Assembly: GCA_020719895.1 (NCBI GenBank)
Contig: DYPM01000019.1
Span: 9,573 to 19,894, forward strand
DNA from: Sulfurovum sp.
GTDB lineage: Bacteria > Campylobacterota > Campylobacteria > Campylobacterales > Sulfurovaceae
Direction of reading: 5' to 3'
Length of the DNA stretch: 10,322 nucleotides
Shown: one piece after another, positions 1 through 5,536 of the stretch
How the letters are laid out: each line of letters begins with the position of its first letter
Numbering within the stretch: position 1 is the stretch's first letter
Made by a program: the position numbers and the translations under genes
Notes under the pieces: generated by a model
What the model saw: only the letters and a program-made list of their open reading frames with translations
What the model was told of the DNA's origin: nothing
Database searches by the model: none

Positions 1-11
1 AGATGTCTTAA

Positions 12-73
12 TTGTTTTCAAAAAAGAAATTGATTTGATTGAGTTCTTTTTTGAGGATAAGCTTATTCTCAAA
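12..73 (+). promoter_or_regulatory. Two mutually exclusive hairpins upstream of rplJ leader
   Basis: A perfect 10-bp stem joins 19-28 (CAAAAAAGAA) to 44-53 (TTCTTTTTTG) and can be extended with some G-U pairs to 12-28/44-60. A second, nearly palindromic 12-bp stem joins 50-61 to 62-73, centred on AAGCTT with one G-U pair. Both need bases 50-60, so only one can form at a time. The stretch TTTTTTGAGGATAAG (47-61) also loosely resembles a Campylobacterota promoter (T-rich block before a GATAAG -10-like hexamer), but this is weak. A role in termination after the preceding gene, antitermination or promotion is inference; only the base pairing is seen. Confidence 0.4.
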
Positions 74-85
74 TTTAGGTCAAAG

Positions 86-154
86 ACAATCGGGGCGAAA
101 GCTTAATGAGTCTATCCGAAGGGACAGACGTATGGAAAAACCATCCCCTGTTGT
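86..154 (+). promoter_or_regulatory. Probable L10-binding autoregulatory leader of rplJ
   Basis: The leader can fold into a three-way junction. An outer helix pairs 86-95 with 145-154: GGGG/CCCC plus ACAA/TTGT, with one C-T mismatch and a G-U pair. It encloses a hairpin at 110-129 (GTC, 2x2 internal loop, TCC, GAAG loop, GGA, GAC) and a short hairpin ATGG-AAAAA-CCAT at 132-144. The unpaired strand at 96-109 contains CTTAAT, and the hairpin carries CCGAAG and GACAGACG; similar elements occur in known L10 leaders as I recall them. In such leaders the L10-L12 complex binds a kink-turn and represses translation. The structure ends 7 nt before the AAAGGAG ribosome binding site. The identification rests on position and partial motif match, not on a covariance-model hit. 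Confidence 0.6.
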
Positions 155-171
155 AGGTCGAAAGGAGAAAT

Positions 172-687
172 ATGACACGCACAGAAAAAAAAGAACTCAT
201 CAACGAACTTGCCAAATCATTTCAAATGGCAAATGGAATTGTTTTTTGTGACTACAAAGGAATGACGCACAAGCAGATTGAAGAGTTGAGAAAACTTTCC
301 AAAACAAAATCGATTCAAGTCAAAGTAGTCAAAAACACTTTGGCGATGATCGCTATGGAAAACGCAGGCAAAAGCGGTGCAAAACTCAAAGATACCAATC
401 TTTTGGTCTGGGGTGAAGATATCGTCGAACTTGCAAAAACAGTGACAGAGTTTGCAAAAACAAGTGGCACCGATAAGTTTGTCGTCAAAGGCGGTTACTT
501 TGAAGGTGGCGTTGTGGAGACAAAACAGGTCGAAGCCTACTCCAAACTCGCATCTCGCGAAGAGTTTTTGGGAATGTTGCTCTCTACTTGGACAGCTCCA
601 ATTCGAAATACACTTTATGTATGGACTGGCGTTCAAAGACAATGGGTTACTGCGCTTAGCGAAATTCAAAAGCAAAAGTCAGCATAG
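172..687 (+). CDS. rplJ: 50S ribosomal protein L10
   Basis: L10 anchors the ribosomal stalk: its N-terminal domain binds 23S rRNA near L11 and its C-terminal helix carries L7/L12 dimers. The product is 171 aa, slightly longer than the 165-aa E. coli protein. Recognisable family features are the DYKG turn (residues 27-30), the VKNTL motif (53-57), the LLVWGED strand region (77-83) and the FVVKGGYFEG segment (103-112). The C-terminal part from about 128 (SREEFLGMLLSTW onward) is the predicted stalk helix; it is unusually rich in Trp, with W140, W151 and W158. The start is set by AAAGGAG at 161-167, 4 nt before the ATG, and by homology from MTRTEKKELI. An overlapping frame beginning at 39 runs into the gene out of phase and is not real. 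The gene is followed by rplL after 121 bp, the usual order. Confidence 0.97.
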   Translation: MTRTEKKELINELAKSFQMANGIVFCDYKGMTHKQIEELRKLSKTKSIQVKVVKNTLAMIAMENAGKSGAKLKDTNLLVWGEDIVELAKTVTEFAKTSGTDKFVVKGGYFEGGVVETKQVEAYSKLASREEFLGMLLSTWTAPIRNTLYVWTGVQRQWVTALSEIQKQKSA

Positions 688-704
688 TCTTAATGTAGCT
701 TAAA

Positions 705-778
705 AATATCAATTTATTGATATTAGCACTCTGTGGAGTTTTACAAAAACTCTCATATTTTTGAGTTCACAAAGAACT
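705..778 (+). promoter_or_regulatory. Three tandem hairpins in the rplJ-rplL spacer
   Basis: The 121-bp spacer contains no gene but has three stem-loops: AATATCAA/TTGATATT (705-712/717-724, 4-nt loop), GAGTTTT/AAAACTC (736-742/746-752, ACA loop) and AGTTC/GAACT (764-768/774-778), the last followed by a T-rich run. The AACTC arm at 748-752 could instead pair with GAGTT at 763-767, so the second and third hairpins have an alternative. I infer mRNA stabilisation, processing or independent translation of rplL, which must be made in several-fold excess over L10. None of the stems is G/C-rich enough to be a convincing terminator, and I found no clear promoter here. Confidence 0.4.
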
Positions 779-808
779 TTTATTTAAAACAAAAAGAAGG
801 ATTTAAAT

Positions 809-1192
809 ATGGCAATCACAAAAGAAGATGTAGTAGAGTATATCTCTAACCTTTCAGTACTTCAACTTTCAGAACTTGTAAAAGAGTTTGAAGAAAAATT
901 TGGTGTATCAGCAACGCCTACAATGATAGCAGGCGGTGCTGTAGCAGGTGCTGGTGAAGCTGCTCCAGTAGTAGAAGAGCAAACAGAATTCAATGTTGTT
1001 CTTCTTGCAGCAGGAGAGAAAAAAATCAACGTTATCAAAGTGGTTAGAGAGCTTACAGGACTTGGTCTTAAAGAGGCAAAAACAGCCGTTGAAGAGACGC
1101 CATCAATTATCAAAGAGGGAATCTCTAAAGACGAAGCACAAGCAGTCAAAGCGAAACTCGAAGAGGTTGGTGCATCGGTTGAACTTAAATAG
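809..1192 (+). CDS. rplL: 50S ribosomal protein L7/L12
   Basis: This is the mobile stalk protein that recruits and activates translational GTPases (EF-Tu, EF-G, IF2, RF3) and is present as several dimers on L10. The product is 127 aa, close to the family's usual 120-125. The N-terminal dimerisation and L10-binding domain is residues 1-33 (MAITKEDVVEYISNLS onward). An Ala/Gly-rich hinge follows at about 36-52. The C-terminal factor-binding domain starts near 58 and contains the hallmark VVRELTGLGLKEAK segment. The start is supported by AGAAGGA at 795-801, 7 nt before the ATG. The open frame on the opposite strand (1257-862) is a shadow of this compositionally biased gene. Translation is probably more efficient than that of its neighbours; this is known of the family rather than shown here. 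Confidence 0.98.
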   Translation: MAITKEDVVEYISNLSVLQLSELVKEFEEKFGVSATPTMIAGGAVAGAGEAAPVVEEQTEFNVVLLAAGEKKINVIKVVRELTGLGLKEAKTAVEETPSIIKEGISKDEAQAVKAKLEEVGASVELK

Positions 1193-1206
1193 TTCATACT
1201 TTTTAT

Positions 1207-1232
1207 TGAAGTCAAGAGAGTTCTTGGCTTCA
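1207..1232 (+). terminator. Strong hairpin after rplL, probable attenuator or processing site
   Basis: An 11-bp stem starts 14 nt after the rplL stop: 1207-1217 (TGAAGTCAAGA) pairs with 1222-1232 (TCTTGGCTTCA), with one G-U pair and a 4-nt GAGT loop. The following sequence, TCATCTTCTTGGG, is pyrimidine-rich but has no clean U-tract, so complete termination is unlikely. E. coli has a partial terminator and an RNase III site between rplL and rpoB that lower RNA polymerase gene expression, and the position here fits such a role. The stem is directly visible; the function is inferred. Confidence 0.6.
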
Positions 1233-1252
1233 TCATCTTCTTGGGATATAGT
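1224..1252 (+). promoter_or_regulatory. Possible weak internal promoter for rpoB-rpoC
   Basis: TTGGCT (1224-1229, 4 of 6 to the -35 consensus) lies exactly 17 nt before TATAGT (1247-1252, 5 of 6 to the -10 consensus). The -35-like element lies within the right arm of the attenuator hairpin. Initiation here would give rpoBC transcripts free of that hairpin. Chance matches of this quality are common in A/T-rich spacers and Campylobacterota promoters often lack a defined -35, so this is only a candidate. Confidence 0.25.
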
Positions 1253-1378
1253 GACAAACTATTCGTAGTTGAGACATTTTCATACCTCCTCTCATAGTTT
1301 ATTGGTGTATCTTACATTCCAATCACAACCATATTTGCCACTGCTTTCAACAATAATCCATATCACAGAAGGATAACC
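1253..1378 (+). promoter_or_regulatory. rpoB 5' untranslated region
   Basis: This is the rest of the 186-bp rplL-rpoB spacer. It holds a small hairpin AACTA-TTCG-TAGTT (1257-1270) with a UUCG tetraloop, a CCTCCT anti-Shine-Dalgarno-like hexamer (1285-1290), and the rpoB ribosome binding site AGAAGGA (1367-1373), 5 nt before the ATG. CCTCCT could pair with GAAGG near that site with one mismatch, but with about 80 nt between them this is speculative. I see no gene in it. Confidence 0.35.
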
Positions 1379-4300
1379 ATGCTGAACACTTTGTACTCAG
1401 GTAACAGACTTCGAATCGATTTTTCTAAAACTCCTCGAGAAATTGAAATCCCAAATCTACTTCAACTCCAACAAAAAAGTTATGATGACTTTTTGATGAT
1501 GGGGAAAAAAGAGCGTAAAAACTCCATTCTGGAGAAAGTATTTAGAGCCTCTTTCCCGATTCATGATCAACAGAATCGACTCACTCTCTCCTACAAAAAT
1601 TGCGAGATTGTCAAACCAAAATACACCGTAAGAGAGTGTATGCAGCGGGGCTTGACCTATTCAGTCTCACTCAAACTCAATATCTCATTGACGATTTGGA
1701 ATCGCGACGAAAAAACAGGCGAAAAACTTGATCCTCGAGAGATCAAAGAACAATCAGTCTATGTGCGTGATATTCCTTTGATGACCGATAGAACCTCGTT
1801 TGTTGTCAATGGCGTAGAACGTGTTATCGTAAACCAGCTTCACCGCTCTCCAGGTGTAATCTTTAAAGAAGAAGAGGCATCAACTGTCGGAAGCAAGCTT
1901 CTCAACTCTGCTCAAATCATTCCTGATCGTGGTTCGTGGCTCTATTTTGAGTATGACTCCAAAGATATTCTTTATGCTCGTATCAATAAACGACGAAAAA
2001 TCCCCGTCACTATTCTTTTTAGAGCGTTAGGCTACACCAAAGAAGATATTGTCAAACTCTTTTATCATACTAAAGAGATTAAGTTTGAAGAGAGTCGTTT
2101 TTTGACTCGATACAATCCTGAAGACCTCACGCATCGTGCTGACCATGATGTCAAAGATATGTACGGCAAAACGGTTCTTAATGCAGGCAAAAGACTTACA
2201 AAGAAAAAAGCACAAACATTACTTGAAGAGGGACTTGAGTGGATTGAATATCCTGTTGAAATTCTTCTTGGACGACACATCGCTACAGTCATTGCAGATC
2301 CACAAAGCGGAGAAGTACTCTATGACGCTGTAACGCCACTTGATGAGGCTAAGATTCGTAAACTACTTGAACTTAATATCGAAAAGATTCATATTATCGA
2401 TGACCTTGCTGAAGGTTCGGATGACTCTATTATCAACTCCTTTATCGCAGATCACGAAAGCCTTAGACTTCTAAGACAATCTGAAGAGAGTCAAGACGAG
2501 ATGATACTCTCTGCTATTCGTATCTATAAAGTAATGCGTCCTGGTGAGCCAGTCACTCCTGATGCTGCAATACAGTTTTTGCAACAACTCTTTTTTGAAC
2601 CTGAACGCTACGATTTGACCAAAGTAGGACGTATGAAGATGAACCACAAACTCGGACTTGATATTCCTGAATATGTGACTGTACTCACCGCTGAAGATCT
2701 TATCAACACAGTCAAATACCTCATAAAAGTCAAAAATGGACAAGGCTATATCGACGATAGAGATCACCTTGGAAATCGACGTATTCGTGCGATTGGAGAG
2801 CTTTTGGGAAATGAGCTTCATAGCGGATTGGTCAAAATGCACAAAGCGATCAAAGACAAGATGACGACTATCTCAGGAAATCTTGACGAGCTAATGCCAC
2901 ACGACCTCATCAACTCCAAAATGATCACCAACACGATTCTTGAGTTTTTTGCTTCAGGACAGTTGTCGCAGTTTATGGATCAAACCAATCCTCTTTCGGA
3001 AGTAACACACAAACGAAGACTCTCCGCACTTGGAGAAGGCGGACTTGTCAAAGAACGTGCTGGATTTGAAGTGCGTGACGTTCACCCAACACACTATGGA
3101 CGTATCTGTCCTATAGAGACGCCTGAGGGACAAAATATCGGGCTTATCAACACTCTTGCAACTTATGCAAAAGTAAATGAACACGGCTTTATTGAAGCAC
3201 CTTATAAAGTAGTCAAAGAGCGTCAAGTGACTGATGAGATTATCTATCTTACCGCTACACAAGAAGAGGGAAAATGTATCGCTCCTGCTTCTACGATTGT
3301 CGATGAAAATGGATATATCGTCGGAGATTTGATCGAAACACGTCTCAATGGAAATATCGGACTCAACGATGTGACACGTGTGGATTTGATTGATATTTCA
3401 CCATTGATGATTTCAGGTGCGGCCGCAGCATTGATTCCGTTTCTTGAACATGACGATGCAAACCGTGCGTTAATGGGTTCAAACATGCAACGTCAAGCAG
3501 TGCCATTGATGCGTACTGAAGCTCCTATTGTAGGTACAGGAATGGAGGCAATCGTCAGTCGTGACGCGTGGGAAGCTGTCAAAGCAGATCGTGCTGGTGT
3601 TGTAGAAAAAGTGGACAGCAAAAATATCTATATTATGGGCGAAGATGAAAATGGCGTTTTTATAGATCACTATCCACTTGATAAAAATATGCGAACCAAC
3701 CAAAACACTACCTTTTCACAAACACCAATCGTCAAACTTCATAACCACGTCAAAAAAGGACAAGTGATTGCCGATGGTGCCAATATGGATCAAGGAGAAC
3801 TTGCAATCGGTAAAAATATCCGTGTTGCTTTTATGCCATGGAATGGATACAACTACGAAGATGCGATTATCATCTCTGAAAGATTGATTCGAGAAGATGC
3901 TTTTACGTCGATTCACACTTACGAAAAAGAGATTGAAGCACGTGAACTCAAACACGGCACCGAAGAGATCACACGCGATATTCCAAATATTCGCGAAGAC
4001 GAACTGCTCCATCTTGATGAATCAGGAATTGTCAAAATCGGTACTTACGTCAAAGCAGGAATGATTTTGGTAGGAAAGGTCTCACCAAAAGGAGAGATTA
4101 AACCTACTCCTGAAGAGCGTCTTTTGCGTGCAATTTTTGGGGAAAAAGCAGGACACGTTGTAAACAAATCACTCTACTGCCCTGCTTCCATGGAAGGTGT
4201 AATAGTTGATATCAAAGTCTTCACCAAAAAAGGTCACGAAAAAGACGCAAGAGCCATACAAGCGTACGAAGAAGAAAAAGCAATACTTGATGCCGAACAT

Positions 4301-5536
4301 CACGACAAACTTTTGATGATCGATCGCGAAGAGATTCTCAAAATCTCTCGTTATCTCTCCGAGCAACCCTTGACAAAAGATGTCACTATCGCAGATCAAG
4401 AGTATTTTGCTCACACCAAAATCATCGAAACAGTGATTCGTAGCGTGAACCGTTTTGCACTAAGAAGTGTTGTGCAATCCTACAGTGATGAGATTCAAAG
4501 AGAGTACGAAACCCTCAAAAACAACTTCCTCAAACAAAAAAAGAAACTCAAAACCGAACACGAAGAGAAACTCTCCGTACTCGAAAAAGATGACATTCTC
4601 CCAAGTGGTGTCACAAAACTTGTTAAGGTCTATATTGCCACCAAACGTAAACTCAAAGTTGGAGACAAAATGGCGGGACGACACGGAAACAAAGGTATCG
4701 TTTCCAATATTGTCCCTGAGATAGATATGCCTTATCAAGAAGATGGAAGAGCCGTAGATATCATTCTCAATCCACTTGGAGTTCCTTCGCGTATGAATAT
4801 TGGACAGATTCTTGAAGTACACTTAGGACTTGTAGGCAAAAATATCGGGGAGCAACTTCAAGAGATTTTTGATGCCAACCAAAGTGATTTTGTGGCACAA
4901 CTACGCGAAAAGATGATTGCTGTTGCCAACGTGACAAAGCTCATGGATGCCAAAACAACACTTGAAGCGATGAGCGATGAAGAGCTTATCAAATACGCTC
5001 GCGATTGGTCCAAAGGAGTTCGTTTTGGTGTGCCTGTATTTGAGGGAGCAAATCAATCAGAGTTTGACCAACTCTTTGCTCTTGCCAAAGTAGAGAGTGA
5101 TGGCAAAATGCCACTCTACGATGGAAAAACGGGAGAGAAGATGATCGAACGTGTGAATGTAGGATATATGTATATGCTCAAACTTCACCACCTTGTCGAT
5201 GAAAAAGTACACGCTCGTTCTACAGGTCCATACTCGCTTGTCACCCAACAGCCTGTTGGAGGAAAAGCTCTCTTTGGCGGTCAAAGATTTGGAGAGATGG
5301 AAGTTTGGGCATTGGAAGCATACGGTGCATCACATGTTCTCAAAGAGATGCTTACCATCAAATCAGACGATGTCGAAGGAAGAGCAAGAGCCTACCGTGC
5401 CATCACCAAAGGAGAACCTGTACCAAAATCAGGAATTCCTGAGACGATGTTTGTCTTGACTAAAGAGCTTCAAGCGTTGGCTTTAGACGCAGAGCTTTAT
5501 GAAAAAAAGAGAGAAGTGGAGAGTGAAAATGAGTGA
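1379..5536 (+). CDS. rpoB: DNA-directed RNA polymerase subunit beta
   Basis: Beta is the second largest core subunit and forms the upper pincer and much of the active-site cleft. The protein is 1385 aa (E. coli 1342). In order it has the N-terminal protrusion/lobe (from about residue 10; EEEASTVGSKLLNSAQIIPDR near 163), an E. coli-like insertion with two beta-beta' modules (about 240-370), and the rifampicin-pocket segment at 525-552 (ASGQLSQFMDQTNPLSEVTH). Further on are NMQRQAVP (702-709), AFMPWNGYNYED (817-828, acidic pair E827/D828), a Lys/Glu-rich likely coiled coil (about 1040-1075), GDKMAGRHGNKG (1095-1106, active-site lysines K1097 and K1105) and the C-terminal FGGQRFGEMEVWALEAYGA clamp-binding region. 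Residues matching E. coli D516, H526 and S531 are unchanged (D534, H544, S549). AGAAGGA at 1367-1373 supports the start. The 3' end overlaps rpoC by 8 nt in the +1 frame. Confidence 0.99.
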   Translation: MLNTLYSGNRLRIDFSKTPREIEIPNLLQLQQKSYDDFLMMGKKERKNSILEKVFRASFPIHDQQNRLTLSYKNCEIVKPKYTVRECMQRGLTYSVSLKLNISLTIWNRDEKTGEKLDPREIKEQSVYVRDIPLMTDRTSFVVNGVERVIVNQLHRSPGVIFKEEEASTVGSKLLNSAQIIPDRGSWLYFEYDSKDILYARINKRRKIPVTILFRALGYTKEDIVKLFYHTKEIKFEESRFLTRYNPEDLTHRADHDVKDMYGKTVLNAGKRLTKKKAQTLLEEGLEWIEYPVEILLGRHIATVIADPQSGEVLYDAVTPLDEAKIRKLLELNIEKIHIIDDLAEGSDDSIINSFIADHESLRLLRQSEESQDEMILSAIRIYKVMRPGEPVTPDAAIQFLQQLFFEPERYDLTKVGRMKMNHKLGLDIPEYVTVLTAEDLINTVKYLIKVKNGQGYIDDRDHLGNRRIRAIGELLGNELHSGLVKMHKAIKDKMTTISGNLDELMPHDLINSKMITNTILEFFASGQLSQFMDQTNPLSEVTHKRRLSALGEGGLVKERAGFEVRDVHPTHYGRICPIETPEGQNIGLINTLATYAKVNEHGFIEAPYKVVKERQVTDEIIYLTATQEEGKCIAPASTIVDENGYIVGDLIETRLNGNIGLNDVTRVDLIDISPLMISGAAAALIPFLEHDDANRALMGSNMQRQAVPLMRTEAPIVGTGMEAIVSRDAWEAVKADRAGVVEKVDSKNIYIMGEDENGVFIDHYPLDKNMRTNQNTTFSQTPIVKLHNHVKKGQVIADGANMDQGELAIGKNIRVAFMPWNGYNYEDAIIISERLIREDAFTSIHTYEKEIEARELKHGTEEITRDIPNIREDELLHLDESGIVKIGTYVKAGMILVGKVSPKGEIKPTPEERLLRAIFGEKAGHVVNKSLYCPASMEGVIVDIKVFTKKGHEKDARAIQAYEEEKAILDAEHHDKLLMIDREEILKISRYLSEQPLTKDVTIADQEYFAHTKIIETVIRSVNRFALRSVVQSYSDEIQREYETLKNNFLKQKKKLKTEHEEKLSVLEKDDILPSGVTKLVKVYIATKRKLKVGDKMAGRHGNKGIVSNIVPEIDMPYQEDGRAVDIILNPLGVPSRMNIGQILEVHLGLVGKNIGEQLQEIFDANQSDFVAQLREKMIAVANVTKLMDAKTTLEAMSDEELIKYARDWSKGVRFGVPVFEGANQSEFDQLFALAKVESDGKMPLYDGKTGEKMIERVNVGYMYMLKLHHLVDEKVHARSTGPYSLVTQQPVGGKALFGGQRFGEMEVWALEAYGASHVLKEMLTIKSDDVEGRARAYRAITKGEPVPKSGIPETMFVLTKELQALALDAELYEKKREVESENE
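5502..5508 (+). other. A7 homopolymer in the rpoB/rpoC junction
   Basis: Seven consecutive A residues lie in the last codons of rpoB (TAT GAA AAA AAG). From 5499 to the rpoC ATG the rpoC frame is also open (ATG AAA AAA AGA GAG AAG TGG AGA GTG AAA), so slippage here moves from one gene's frame to the other. Losing one A, or gaining two, makes a continuous RpoB-RpoC reading frame. Confidence 0.8.
5518..5536 (+). promoter_or_regulatory. rpoC ribosome binding site and rpoB/rpoC stop-start overlap
   Basis: GGAG at 5518-5521 lies 7 nt before the ATG at 5529, inside the end of rpoB. The overlap ATGAGTGA (5529-5536) contains the rpoC start and the rpoB TGA. This decides the rpoC start: an in-frame ATG at 5499 has no comparable site and would add ten residues (KKREKWRVK-type) absent from the usual MSEYLKNLNPIDL-type N-terminus. 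Terminating beta ribosomes probably re-initiate here, helping equal beta and beta prime output. Confidence 0.85.

Noticed and set aside
1..11. ATG TCT TAA as the last codons of the upstream gene (rplA would be expected)
   Set aside because: Two codons and a stop are too little to identify a gene; the position fits but the sequence cannot prove it.
39..251. 70-codon + strand frame overlapping the leader and rplJ
   Set aside because: It crosses the structured L10 leader, has no good ribosome binding site and runs out of frame into rplJ.
217..675. 152-codon minus-strand frame inside rplJ
   Set aside because: It is antisense to a conserved gene, has no resemblance to any family I know, and reflects rplJ codon bias.
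862..1257. 131-codon minus-strand frame across rplL
   Set aside because: Ala/Ser/Thr-rich shadow of the rplL hinge and C-terminal domain; not a recognisable protein.
1233..1290. Minus-strand AGGAGG followed 7 nt later by a 14-codon frame (ATG at 1277, stop at 1233)
   Set aside because: The Shine-Dalgarno match is perfect, but the peptide is very short, no minus-strand promoter is evident, and such matches arise by chance.
5499..5528. Earlier rpoC start at 5499
   Set aside because: No ribosome binding site at the right distance, and the ten extra residues are not part of the usual beta prime N-terminus; 5529 has GGAG 7 nt upstream.
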